Notes: generated from the letters alone by a model not told the origin. 64,000 bases of DNA from Owenia fusiformis (GCA_903813345.2 CAIIXF020000006.1:1858001-1922000), one strand, 5' to 3'; shown: positions 24,980-36,130, numbered from the stretch's first letter. Numbers and translations are program-made.

Positions 24980-26471
24980 TAAGTTCATCTCTCTGTTTAT
25001 ATATATTAAAGAAATGAATAAAGTAGGTTTTACTGTGTTTTGACATTATGACTACATTATTCTATACATCAAATATTTTAGCCTTCCCCTTCACAATATT
25101 GAGAAGTGATATTTAGAAGCATGATCCTATCTAGTATATTTCCTGGGGTAAATATATATATGAGGTCTTTAACAAATAATGCTGATTCTGACAGTGCCAT
25201 TTAAATGCCCCAATAACTGCAACTTCACAAGGAGCAGTAGTTACAAAATGACTTTTACAAAGAAATTACAGATATTAGGAAGTCATTTGAAGTTACAAAG
25301 AAATTACAAATATTAAGAAGTCATTTGTCAAAAATATCAAATGAGCCAGGCCACAGGAAAGGGGGTCTTATCACAGATTTTTTCAATATTCTGATTTTTT
25401 GTTTATCTTAAAAAGCACAAAGAAACCTTTCAAATGAGCAATGGCTTATGTTCTAACAATTTTTCCTTGCATATTTGGACCAAAAAGTTTCTGAATTTAG
25501 CACATTTTCCTCTTAATCGTGGGCACATTTTTGGCTCTGTAGCACAATTTTAATTTTTGCAATAAGACCAGTTTTCCTATGGCCAGGCTCAAATATTGAT
25601 TCCTTACACGACAATAGAGCCAAAAGACAATTTCATCTTGAATCACAATTCAAAATATTTTCAAGAAATGATCTACATGTACTTTATACTTGCAATTCAA
25701 TGACAGGCAGCACTATTTATCAATGTGATAAAAACATTCTACCATAATGATAGGCTTATGTAGATACATAACATATACTCTACAGAAACCCAAGAATAAT
25801 ACAACTGACTGATAACATTTTCTTTTGACTGTTTTAGTTCTAAAAGACATGTTTTCTTTGACTCTACATTAAATTGACTCTTATTAGGTGAACTTAACCC
25901 GCCATTCACCTCTGTATGCTAAGACATTCTAAGAGTCAAGTTCAATAGAAACCAGATGACAGAACAATTACCCAGACAGTAAACAGGAAGAGATAATTTG
26001 GGGGACCATTTCTAGAAACAAAATATATTGTTTGTACGGTATGCCTTTCTCTTTATGTGTTCCTTTCTAGGATTTTACAAAAATGTTATCCTTCAAATTA
26101 ATCCTTGTAATTTTTAGAAATGGCCCCTGAAAAACAAATATACTGTACTGTAGATTTATTATAACCTCTAAATCTGCATTATATTAAGCTTAAAATTCAT
26201 GATGATCTTAAACTACAATGTAAGTAGTGAAAAATAATTATTGTAGAGAATACTAAAATAATCAGCTATGCTTTATTTTGAGTGAATGAACTGTCTCTGG
26301 GTAACATACACAGGCCTAAGAGGCTGGATTCTAATATTCAGATATTATATTACATACATACTCTCAGGTCACATTCTTCTTTAGACAAATAATATGTAAT
26401 GTTTCAGAATTCATGTCTGGGATATCTTAGACTGTGAGTCACTGGTACAGTATATCAACCTTCACTTGAAT
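24980..26471. other. Spacer and probable 3'-UTR of the second ELAV-family gene
   Basis: A short direct repeat (ttacaaagaaattaca... agtcattt, about 25253 and 25296) is the only structure seen. The part next to 26471 is probably untranslated mRNA of the ELAV-family gene. Confidence 0.35.
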
Positions 26472-27809
26472 TTATTTCTTTTTGTCAGATTTGAATGAGA
26501 CTTGGAGAGGTTTAGCAGTGAACTGGTATCCATTAAGAGCTCCAACTGCAGCCTCTGCTTCGTCATAATTCCTCATTGTTACGAACCCATAGCCTTTACA
26601 TATTCCCTTTTCTTTGTCCATAATGGTATCTACTTTCAATATAGCCCCATAGGGTGCAAATAACTGCCATAGTGTACTATCCTGGGCATCACTACCAATG
26701 TTATACACAAACAGAATATGGCCCTCATCTGTAGCTGCAGGACCTGGGGTATATGGTGGGTAAGATTCGGAGTAAACATCAGATTTCAAGGTTGATGCTG
26801 CCATTGGGTTGTAGCGATTGTACGCCATGCTGCTTCTCATTGCACCACCTCCAGCTGCCAGTCCTCGTCCTCTACCACGTGCCCTAGTGGCGCCACCTAG
26901 TGCACCACGACTTGGTGCTGGGGCAGTAGCTCCATAACCACCTCGTCCTTTGCCTGTACCTGAACCATAGAAGCTGTTGTAGCCAGTGTCACTATAATCA
27001 GTGTCTTCATAATATTCACTATAACTGGGGTCTTCATATTCAGAGTAATCAAAACTACTAAGGGGAGCAACACCGCCATATCTCCCCGCACCTGCTCCAT
27101 ATCCCCCTGCTCCTGCACCATATCCTCCAGCACCCGCTCCAAATCCCCCTGCACCTGCTCCTCCGTATCCTCCTCGGACACCAAATCCTCCAGCGGCACC
27201 ACCGAATCCTCCAGCACCTCTCCCTCTACCTCTGGCTGCAGCCCCTGGAGGAGGACGTACCTTTGCTGCACTATCTTGGGCAAACTGGATATTCATTGGA
27301 CTACTGAATCCATCAGGACATATGTCGGTAAGTCCATCGATGGCTGCCTGGGCTTGCTGACGCTTATCATAGATAACAAATCCATCTCCCTTGAAACGCT
27401 GGGTGTTGGTGTCTCGGACCATTCTGCATTGGATTAATGAACCAAATGGGCTGAAAGCTGCCCGAAACTGATCTTCAGTTACATCAAGTGGAATATTACG
27501 TACATATAAACGAGCACCTTTGGAATCAGCATCATCTCTAGAGTATGCAACTTTCAGTCGCTTATGTTGCACAGGCAACCCATTGAGAGTTTCTATGGCC
27601 TTAACAGCATCCATAGGACTAAGATACTCGACAAATCCATAGCCATAACTATATCCACTACTTTTATCTCGCATGATCCTTGTATTTTTCACTTCTCCGA
27701 TCGCTTGGAACATTGAGGAAAACTCGGTATCAGTCATAGTTTGTGGAAGATAGTTGATAATCAATTTGGTTTTTCCCCCAATGGAACCATTTCCATTGTT
27801 GTATGCCAT
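26472..27809 (-). CDS. ELAV/Hu-family RNA-binding protein with long Gly-rich hinge, single coding exon
   Basis: The 445-residue protein is a second three-RRM ELAV/Hu member: RRM1 about 13-90 (LIINYL, YGYGFVEY), RRM2 about 99-179 (LYVRNI, KGDGFVIY, where Asp in RNP1 is unusual) and RRM3 about 363-441 (LFVYNI, KGYGFVTM), ending in a Lys-rich tail. The 183-residue hinge has three low-complexity parts: RG/GFG/GYG repeats (AGAGGYG-type, about 190-246), an acidic Tyr/Ser block (DYSEYED, about 254-272) and more RG repeats (about 287-316). Such a hinge may support RNA granule formation or arginine methylation, which is inference. The sole ATG fits the family's short N-terminus; an acceptor-like tttatcag at complement(27865..27872) suggests a 5'-UTR intron. 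The paralogue at 19.5 kb is on the same strand, and divergence in all RRMs says the duplication is old. Confidence 0.95.
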   Translation of the reverse strand: MAYNNGNGSIGGKTKLIINYLPQTMTDTEFSSMFQAIGEVKNTRIMRDKSSGYSYGYGFVEYLSPMDAVKAIETLNGLPVQHKRLKVAYSRDDADSKGARLYVRNIPLDVTEDQFRAAFSPFGSLIQCRMVRDTNTQRFKGDGFVIYDKRQQAQAAIDGLTDICPDGFSSPMNIQFAQDSAAKVRPPPGAAARGRGRGAGGFGGAAGGFGVRGGYGGAGAGGFGAGAGGYGAGAGGYGAGAGRYGGVAPLSSFDYSEYEDPSYSEYYEDTDYSDTGYNSFYGSGTGKGRGGYGATAPAPSRGALGGATRARGRGRGLAAGGGAMRSSMAYNRYNPMAASTLKSDVYSESYPPYTPGPAATDEGHILFVYNIGSDAQDSTLWQLFAPYGAILKVDTIMDKEKGICKGYGFVTMRNYDEAEAAVGALNGYQFTAKPLQVSFKSDKKK

Positions 27810-27839
27810 TTTGTGGTGCAGATTGTTGTCGTAGATACC

Positions 27840-28660
27840 TCAACTTGTATTTGTTACTTGTACACTGATAAAAAAAATGAAAAAAATAATTTTACAATTA
27901 TTGTTTGAGACAAAAGATTTTTCAGCTTCTAAAATGTGGTACTGCAGCAACTGTGATGGATAAAAACATTTAAAATAAATGAAAAAACAGAAAAATATAT
28001 TTATATACAAATATTGATGTAAAACACCGATTTCCTTCATCCTTAAGAAAATCATCAGCCACCGCAACTGTGAGAGAAAAAGCATTCAAAATAAATGAAA
28101 AAACAGAAAATTACTTTTCTACAAATGTTTTGTAATTTTAATGCAAAACACTGACTAACTGTCATTACTTGACAAAAAGAAACTTATCTGCGCCATTAAA
28201 CAAGGTTCCTAAAAATGCGAGGACAGAATGAACTATAACTGTCCTCACAAAAAAATTACAAAAAATATTCAAATATTTAAAAATAATGAGTCATGTCTAT
28301 AGATAATGTAACATGAATCCATTCGTGTAACATCAACATCTAAAAACCTCCGTATTCTGTTGTTCAGAAAAAAACACAGCTGAAAAAGCATCAAATAAAT
28401 GAATAAATACAAGAACAAACAAAATGTGTACAAGTACAGTACCTACTACAACAATCCTCACTGTGTGGCATAGTGGTGAGGCAGTCTTCAAAAATATATA
28501 ACATTAAAAACAAAAACAATTTTCTCTCATTGGGAACATTGGAGGAAGACGTCCATCTTGTTGTCTTCGTTACCAATCAGCCATAAGTCAGCTATCAGCA
28601 AAATCCATCATTTTTAATTTAGATAAAAAAATTAATACTGAATAATTACCAGAACAACGG
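27840..28660. repeat. Upstream region with ~114-bp local duplication
   Basis: gcaactgtga followed by aaataaatgaaaaaacagaaa occurs near 27948 and again near 28062, with a weaker third copy near 28375. Otherwise AT-rich. A first non-coding exon of the ELAV-family gene may lie here but cannot be placed. Confidence 0.45.
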
Positions 28661-28679
28661 CAACGCCAAAGCGTAGCGA

Positions 28680-29811
28680 ATCCCATCGAACAGAAATGGC
28701 TGGCATTTTTACAAACGAATAGCAAATATCATAAAACAACACACCAGAAAGGCCACCATTTTCAAAATGGTTGCTCACTAGCCAAGTTGTCATCAGAAGA
28801 AATAATATGCTTTTAAGTAGCCACCTCTAAAATTTTGAAAAATCGCGCCCGTACTTGTAAAATTACACACATAAAAATGGTGGCCATTTTCCAAAATGGC
28901 CGACTACTCCCCAAAGTTTTATTAGACAATGTGCCATGCTTAAAGTATTCACATATCAAATATGAACAAAATCGCTCCACTACTTTTCGAGTTAAAGTAA
29001 AATACGTTAAAATGGCGGCCATTTTTCAAAATGGCCACCGTCTACCAAAAGTGTCATTAGAAATAGACAGTGTGCCATGCTTATAGTATTCACATACCAA
29101 ATATGAACAAAATCACTCCACTACTTTTCGAGTTATAGTAAAATACTTTAAATTGGGGGCCATTTTTCAAAATTTTTTTCAAAATGGCCACCTTCTACCA
29201 AAAGTGTCATAGGACAGTCTGCCATGCTTATAGTATTCACATACCAAATATGAACAAAATCGCTCCACTACTTTTCGAGTTAAAGTAAAATACGTTAAAA
29301 TGGTGGCCATTTTTCAAAATGGCCGCCTTCTACCAAAAGTGTTTTTAGACAGTGTGCAATGCTTATAGTATTCACATACCAAATATGAACAAAATCGCTC
29401 CACTATTTTTTGAGTTATAGCAAAAATCGTAAAATGACGAGTAAAGGCCGCCATTTTTCAAGATGGCTGCCATGTGCTTCTTTAATATCTACATTTGTAG
29501 CATTAATAATGTCCTTTATATTTTTTTACATTTAAAACATATTGCTAATACAGTTTTACATATTACACCTAAATTACTGTAAAATCGGCACTAAAATGGC
29601 CGCCATTTTGAAATGAGCGGCCATTTTGAAAATCGGCTTTCGAGCAGAACTTCTACCCCCATAGGGTATATGTGTACAAAATATGAACAAAATCGGGCCA
29701 ATGGTATTTGAGTTATTGCCCGGACGGACGGACAGACGGACGGATGGATGTACGTACGGACGGACGGACGGAGGCGTTCCCTATATCCCTCCGAACTTCG
29801 TTCGATGGGAT
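28680..29811. mobile_element. Tandem-core non-autonomous element with GGAC microsatellite, about 1.13 kb
   Basis: Subterminal inverted repeats ATCCCATCGAAC (28680-28691) and GTTCGATGGGAT (29800-29811) enclose about 4.5 copies of a 135-148-bp unit with aaaatcgctccactactttt and a ttcaaaatggcc palindromic block. A ggacggacggacagacgg-type tetranucleotide run lies near the right end (about 29720-29772). Inverted ends, tandem core and a tetranucleotide tract match the architecture described for pearl elements of bivalves, later grouped with Helentron-associated elements. No protein. Confidence 0.8.
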
Positions 29812-29819
29812 AATAAAGA

Positions 29820-31530
29820 GTAATATTGTGTGTTCGTTTTAATATATTTACATATTGGAGGGAGATGACCATATATTGCATAAAATGCTTCAATTATTTT
29901 ACAAATCCCCCCCCCAGATTTTTTTGTGTGGCATCATAATTGTATTTAAGAATTTTTAGTTTTAGCTTGTATTAATTATAACAGATTTCAGTTAACATTT
30001 AAGGATTTTATTCTTTGTAAGTACATTTTGAACTTTGGAACTTTTAGGTGAATTTTTGAACCTTGCAATATATTGAATTAAACATTTTCTAGGATTTTCA
30101 AAAGTTTCTATTCAACAACCTTTTCCGAATGTGGTAACATATTAACACTCTCAGTAACAGGTCAAAATTCAGATATAGTAGCAATAAAATCAACTAACTA
30201 AATGTAAAGATTGATTTTTGTGCATGCAACATATGCTTGTGGTGGGAGGTGATTAAATGCAATGCCATCAGACTACAAAACCAAGGTTTTTTACTGAAAT
30301 CATAAATATTATTTATAACAATATCTTGCCTCAATTGCAAAGTCCCAAAAGCTTACCTTCAAATAGAAAATTTATAATCGCTTTGAAAGGAGGGCAATGA
30401 ACATTCTCTATATAAGTCTTAATTCATGTAAAGCCTATTATACAGTGAAATTAGGCAGAGGATTTTATTGAGGTATACTCAGGTTCGATTCCAGGTTCGA
30501 TTCCATGTTGGTACAATTTTTTTCATTATGAAGTTTGTTCTCTGAGGTCCGGATATTATGTACACAATTTTTTAAAAATTCATGGGCTCGCTCCAACGCT
30601 CAACCATCCATGTTTAATGAAATTAATCACTTGTATTGGCTTTACTATATTCACAAGCTTACAGCATACGGGGAATCCCATTTGAAGGTGGCAAAAAGTA
30701 TGAAGGAGACTTTGGGATGAAGAAAATGATCTTGTTGAATTCTAGATACAGCACATCATGATGCAGTTTATCAGGAATGTAGGGACATCAGCCCGGGGAC
30801 ATCAGAGAATACACTTCCAAATCTATTGCCTATAAGATTCCAATGCCTATTTTTAGGATTTTCAAATGACAAGAGGCACAAAATATTTTTTCAATTTTTT
30901 GCAAAAACTTCCCCTTCAAAAGTCCTTCATTTGTATCAACGTTTTTTTAGGCTAGCCTCCAATTGGGCATCACTAAATGTGACCTCAACACCATTCTCCC
31001 AAGGGCCTATTCTAAACATCAAAATCTTTACTGATTAGTAAAATTGAACAAGTATATGACTGATCCAAGTTGCCGCACCACGAAGGTTACTGAACCTTTA
31101 AAAAGCGAAATTTAGACTGAGGATTGAAAAGGTTCTAAGAACTTTTTTTCGGTAGACCGGAAGTAAATTTACGAGTCGAGTAAAAAGTGATAATGTTCTT
31201 TTTATGAAGTGGGAAAGTCAAAACAGTTCTTATAGGAAGTCAAAGTAAGCATTCAAGGATCATTTAGAAGCATTTAAAATCAAATCCACTGCAAAAGTGA
31301 AATGAATAAAATCGTTGTATGTTTCCTTCTTCGTTTTCTTCGCGGACCTCAGAGAAGACACTTCCGGTTTAATAATCGGTGAGTTTATCGATCAAAAAAT
31401 ATATTTTTATGAATATCTCCGGTATCTGCTTTAATATAGTATGTTAATTTGTGTTGATTGTTAAATTACAAAACAGGTTGAGTAAAAATATGTCAAAATC
31501 GTTTGATCTCGTCCCAGAAGCAATATTTTG
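29820..31530. other. Spacer, no gene supported
   Basis: Holds a poly-C run (about 29907) and an exact short duplication (caggttcgattcca, near 30480). Open frames here lack splice or family support. Confidence 0.45.
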
Positions 31531-31554
31531 TCATTTCCGTCACTTAGAATTCCT

Positions 31555-31715
31555 TTAAGGCTGGCTCTCTAGCAAAATTGGCAATCAAAATGCTAAAGAC
31601 CCTATTTAAGGCTTTCTAGCCGAAATGCCATAGAACCTTAAAATTTAAGGCTCTTTAGCCAAATGGGTTACCAAAATGCTAAAGAGCCTAAAATTTTAGG
31701 CTCTCCAGTCACTGC
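31555..31715. repeat. Cluster of inverted AAGGCTCTTTAGCC motifs
   Basis: The motif appears as aaggctggctctctagc, aaggctttctagcc, aaggctctttagcc and, inverted, gctaaagagcctaaaattttagg. About 160 bp can fold into several alternative hairpins. Origin unknown, probably a foldback element. Confidence 0.5.
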
Positions 31716-31954
31716 CTTATTTTTTACATCGGGCTGCGCATGCGTATTGGAGAGAGTGGATGGATCGGTAAATATCGTGACAAACAGCTTTTGAACTTCT
31801 CTCTTCTATTACTAAAGGTAAAGTATACCATTGATAGTGCTGACTGTGCTTCCCTGTCATGTCTGGCTGGGTTTCACTTGGGTAACCTGAGAGTTGGAGG
31901 ACATAGAACATACTGGTACAGTTTTGACCATAAATAAATGAGTCATGGATTTAA

Positions 31955-31990
31955 TGAAATCATGGGCTTTCTGTAAGCCCATGCTGAAAT
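31955..31990. mobile_element. CATGGGC palindrome, copy 3, with direct repeats
   Basis: CATGGGCTTTC, spacer tgt, AAGCCCATG (31961-31983), flanked by TGAAAT at 31955-31960 and 31985-31990, the right copy offset by one base. Slightly more eroded than copies 1 and 4. Confidence 0.65.
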
Positions 31991-32756
31991 GAGAATTTCC
32001 AGTTCCAATAAGAAAATTTTCAAGAGGCCGTATATCAGTGGATTAGAGTACAGAAAATGTAAAAATATATCCCCTACAATTTGAAGACAAAAGATAAACA
32101 TTATGGAAGCAAAGGTGAAGTAAAAATGTTCACTCATATTCAAATAAAACATCTTTTCGTTCAATCTAAAAATGATTCTTTTTTGTTTGAATGAAAAATT
32201 ATCAAAAAATGAAAAATACAAACTGAATGTGATCCTTATTAGAGTCTATTGAGGAAAATGAAAACCAAATTCATATTACAAATAGTCACTAAACATCTCT
32301 TCATCTTTTTTTCAAGTTGTCACATCTTATTCTAGAAGAAATATGAAGATATTGCACAATACATACCGGCTTCTATTATTCCATCAATTTTAGGAACAAC
32401 GTGATCAAGATGGCAGTCAGCCTCGTTTTGATTCCAAATTGGTTAGTTCCCTTGATCTTTTATAGATGGCAGGATACGTAATCAGACACAAAATCAAGAC
32501 AGCACACAACACAACACGGTCAATATCACCCGGATTCAGTTCTTTTTTGAAAAGAGCTGAAAAGTGATGATCAAACTCCCGACTTTTGACTGTGGACCGG
32601 ATAGATAAATAACCAATCTTTGCTAATTGTACATCAGGTCTAATTAAGGTTCAATGACTGCCTAGCCTAAGTGCATTCCTCAAAGGTTCATGATCAAACC
32701 CGAGTGCACGAGATGCATAGGATCGAGAGCTGAATTATGGTTCATCTTTGAGGCCA

Positions 32757-32932
32757 GGTGTAAAAGGGTAGGAGGTCCTATCAACTTATGGTCCTACTCT
32801 CCATTGATTTATATGGTGACCTAAATACAACTCTTCCCCTCATTATCTTATACGCAATCAGGGCCAGTAAGGGCCGTTAAGAAAGGGGACCATAATCACT
32901 GGGGGACCATCATCTCTTTCACACCGGGTATG
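32757..32932. mobile_element. CCGGTGTGAAAG-family MITE, copy 1
   Basis: About 175 bp, CAGGTGTAAAAGGG at the left and ctttcacaccgg at the right, in the orientation opposite to the copies at 34301 and 42917. The interior (ccattgatttatatggtgacc) is shared by all four. No coding capacity. Confidence 0.8.
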
Positions 32933-32976
32933 GAATCATTAATAAAATGAATTGCAAAATATTTTGCACAATATCA

Positions 32977-33013
32977 CTTAAACTATGGGCTTTCGAAAGC
33001 CCATGCTTAAACT
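32977..33013. mobile_element. CATGGGC palindrome, copy 4, with perfect direct repeats
   Basis: TATGGGCTTTC and GAAAGCCCATG meet with no spacer (32984-33005). Flanked by CTTAAACT at 32977-32984 and 33006-33013, a perfect 8-bp repeat if the T belongs to the target. The cleanest case in the window. Confidence 0.8.
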
Positions 33014-34300
33014 GAAAAGGTTGAATATATTTTCAAGGAAACTTTTTTCCAAGGGTCAAGTTGTGGACAACCATTCAATACTTTCCATTTGACCTGCATA
33101 AGTACTTGGCTTGTTATTGAACGATGTTGTTTATAGTTTTTTACTAATTATGAAATTGATGAAGAATCGGTTTCATTAGTTTCACTATCTTTTACCTCAT
33201 ATTTCATTTTCATCACGGGCTATAGAATTGAATTTATTAGTTCTATTAATTCTAGATGATTGTCCAAAACTGGGTACCAGTCACCACCGAGGACCGGGTA
33301 TTTAATCCTGCATAGGGGATCTGTAAAAGTGTAGGAACGAGTATGAAACATACAGGTCATAAGATCAGCTCAGAACAGTCGGTTCAAATGATCTGCAATT
33401 CTTACCGAAGTACATGACTAGATTCAGTCAAATCGATTACCCTCATGAATTTCAAAATGCAAACATGTCAAAACCATTGTTTCTTTGCAAAAAAGCATTC
33501 TTTGAATGACTGTGCAAAATATTTTGCAATGTCTAAAATGAATTTAGGTGAGTGAGTTAATGCACTCTACTTGTCTTGTATCCTGGACGACTTTGCCGCT
33601 TATTCAAAGTCTTGATATTAGACATACGTGGTTGAGTAATTCATCGACAATTGAATCCTGGGTTTCAGTTCATGAAAAACTTGTAAATTGTGTGTTCAAT
33701 GTTCAAAATTCACAAGGACTGCAAACTAGCCGTTTTCGTCTTTTTTAAAGAGTAACATGTAATGATTGATTTCTCAGTTGTCAGCAGACTTCAAAATCTG
33801 GTAAGATATTTTAACTCTATTAGAAGGAATATGCACGTTATATCGTCGTTCCGAAGAATCGTTTTGGTATTTTATAGGGAAACACGTAGGCCTAATATAT
33901 GATTTTCTCAGAACTAATTTTATTCTGGTAGAAAGGACATTAAAGGACAATAAAAGTTGTTAGGAGATCTAGTGATATTCTGGTGAAAACGGAATAAGAG
34001 ATGGCACATACATTGGTAATATAACGGACTTTCGTCAATGTAACAAAAGCGAGGGACTAAATATATGAATTACAATCTGCAATTTGACTTTTAAGTAGGT
34101 TTGAATCGAGAAAACAAAAAACTCATAATCAGGAAATTCATCCATTTTCGGTTACATTGAGTTTCCGTCAAAGTAACTAGTTGTGGAAGTGATAATCACG
34201 GCTGCAGTTGCGTTGGGATCGAAAGATTTGTCCGTTGTGACGGCGTATGCTATTTTCAACAAAGTGCTTTTTATTCTTTACCATTGTGTTTCGTTAAACC
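33014..34300. other. Spacer, nothing recognised
   Basis: No supported exon, RNA gene or bounded repeat. Confidence 0.45.
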
Positions 34301-34475
34301 GGTGTGAAAGAAACGATGGTCCCCCAGGGATTATGGTCCCCTTTCTTAACGGTCCTTACTGGCCTTGGTTGCGTATAAGATAATAAGGGAAAGAGTATAA
34401 TTGAGGTCACCATATAAATCAATGGAGAGTAGGACCATAATTTGATAGGACCACCTACCCTTTTACACCGGCTTT
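34301..34475. mobile_element. CCGGTGTGAAAG-family MITE, copy 2
   Basis: Starts ccggtgtgaaagaaacgatg and ends acccttttacaccgg, 175 bp. Internal sequence matches 32757-32932 (inverted) and 42917-43090. Confidence 0.85.
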
Positions 34476-34594
34476 GTATAAAAAACCGCCTACCTCATAC
34501 CCACCTACGTGGAACATGATAGAGTCATTGAAGGTTTCAATTTTAAAGATTATTAAATCTCAAAATAGCTCAAATTATTAACATTTCTACAATG

Positions 34595-34741
34595 CCAGTG
34601 TAAAAGGGTAGGAGGTCCTATCAAATTATGGTCCTACTTTCCATTGATATATATGGTGACCTAAATACAACTCCTTCCCTTATTATCGTATTCACAATCA
34701 GGGCCTTAAGAAAGGGGACCATAATTTCTTTCACACCGGCT
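34595..34741. mobile_element. CCGGTGTGAAAG-family MITE, copy 3, internally deleted
   Basis: About 147 bp, ccagtgtaaaagggtagg to ctttcacaccgg. It lacks about 30 bp present in the others around the ggccgttaag/ggggaccat region. Confidence 0.8.
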
Positions 34742-34744
34742 TTA

Positions 34745-35255
34745 TTTTATGACTAGACAGATGTCAGATCAATGAATAAAGGCATATTATCGATGCATTC
34801 TAATGTGTTATGACTCAAGGGCGCCCAAGCTAGGATGTAGTAGCAACTTGCTATCAAGGGTCGTTACAAATGCATAGATTTTATAATTAATCATAAACTA
34901 AGATTTAATAAACATCTTTAAAATTGAACCCTTCAAAGACTATATTATGTCCCACGTACGTGGGTAGGTGCTGGGCATTAGGTAGGAGGTTTTTTATACA
35001 AAGCCCATTAAACCAAAGAAAATTACATATCGGTCATCCGACCACCTGTCCACGCTGTTCCCCATACAGGCTGAAAAACTCGGACTGAAATTTGTTTTGC
35101 TATACTTCCAGACCCCGGCGTCGAGGATTACAGCAGTGAATTTTGATGATAAGATCTATATTTGGTGCCCATCTATAAGACGAGTAGCACAAGACAATGA
35201 CAAATAACACTTTTCAAATAAAGTGCAATAAAAATCTCCCAGACTCCATTCAACT
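34745..35255. other. Spacer with an inverted short repeat
   Basis: ctttgtataaaaaaccgcctacc (34475 region) recurs inverted as ggtaggaggttttttatacaaag (about 34981), with cccacctacgtgg / ccacgtacgtgggt inside, so 34470-35005 may be one foldback element into which MITE copy 3 inserted. No gene. Confidence 0.45.
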
Positions 35256-35256
35256 A

Positions 35257-35748
35257 CAGTTTAACCTGTATAACAGTTTATAACCGAACACATCTCTAAT
35301 CCGAATATCTCTCAATGTGAACACTTTTTCTCAGTTCCAAATTAGTTTTTCTCCTATTCACGTACATAGTTATAAAAACCTTGAAATGTGAATACCTGCT
35401 TTTTTATTATTATTATATCTTGGTTGCCGCCATATTTGGCGAGCAATACCTCATTGGTATATTCCGTATTTTACACTCGAAGACAGAGCCAGAAACCCCT
35501 CCTTGGAGGAGCCCTGTGTTCTTTTGTGTGCACAGGTACACACCACAGCCTTTTATACGAATGGTGAACCACTCAGTCAAACACCCAGAATTACATAACG
35601 CACAAACAAACTTGTCTGAACCGGGAATCGAACCCGGGGCCAAGCCATATTGGAAACCTTGACTTTGCTACTGAGCCGATAGCGGGTGGACTAATCTGAA
35701 CATTTTTGACTGGTGACAGAGGCGTTCGGATTAGACAGGTTTTACTTT
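35257..35748. mobile_element. CAGTAAAACCTGT-family MITE interrupted by a SINE
   Basis: Left end cagtttaacctgtataac with TA flank, right end cggattagacaggttttact. The family interior is split at gaatacctgc/ctaatctgaac by 35401-35690. Confidence 0.75.
35401..35690 (-). mobile_element. tRNA-derived SINE, about 290 bp
   Basis: Read on the minus strand it starts near 35690 with a tRNA-like head: A box TCGGCTCAGTAGC (complement 35668-35680) and a perfect B box GGGTTCGATTCCC (complement 35623-35635). A non-tRNA body follows, containing a cctccaaggagggg palindrome, and it ends in an A-rich ATAATAATAATAAAAAA tail near 35401. These are the parts of a pol III-transcribed SINE, mobilised by a partner LINE. 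Target duplications are not clear. It lies within an older DNA MITE. Confidence 0.85.
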
Positions 35749-35749
35749 A

Positions 35750-36130
35750 TTGTGAGGATATTTCTGTATGTATATTTTATGTATTAAATAGGTCAGGGTT
35801 GTCCACTGAATTCTTTGTTTTCATTGATTTACCATCAATTCAAAGTAACAACTTTTTTGTTTCCTCAATTCAACCATCATTAATAGACTTTAATTTGACT
35901 GATTTAATTCAAGAGTATACTGGCCGGCGGTTCTATACTTGGTTTACAAATAAAGGAACAATTCCCATATATTTTGTCCTTCACTTTGGTTACAATGTAT
36001 ATGAGCAATGGCCTTTGCATTTTTGTTCCTTATCTAAGCAACAAATTAGTGTCTACACTACAGTATTTGTGAATTTAAGAAAAGTGTATACTCTATATTT
36101 GAATTGCAGCAAAGTGTAAATTAAGGAAAA
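35750..36130. other. Spacer, chance open frame only
   Basis: A plus-strand frame of 137 codons (35706-36119) starts inside the MITE, has no family resemblance and has AT-driven composition. Not annotated as a gene. Confidence 0.45.

Noticed and set aside
26897-27283. 128-codon minus-strand frame overlapping the second ELAV-family gene
   Set aside because: Shifted-frame shadow of the Gly-rich hinge; the RRM frame accounts for the sequence.
35706-36119. 137-codon plus-strand frame
   Set aside because: Begins inside a MITE, has no recognisable domain or splice context, and its composition is AT-driven.
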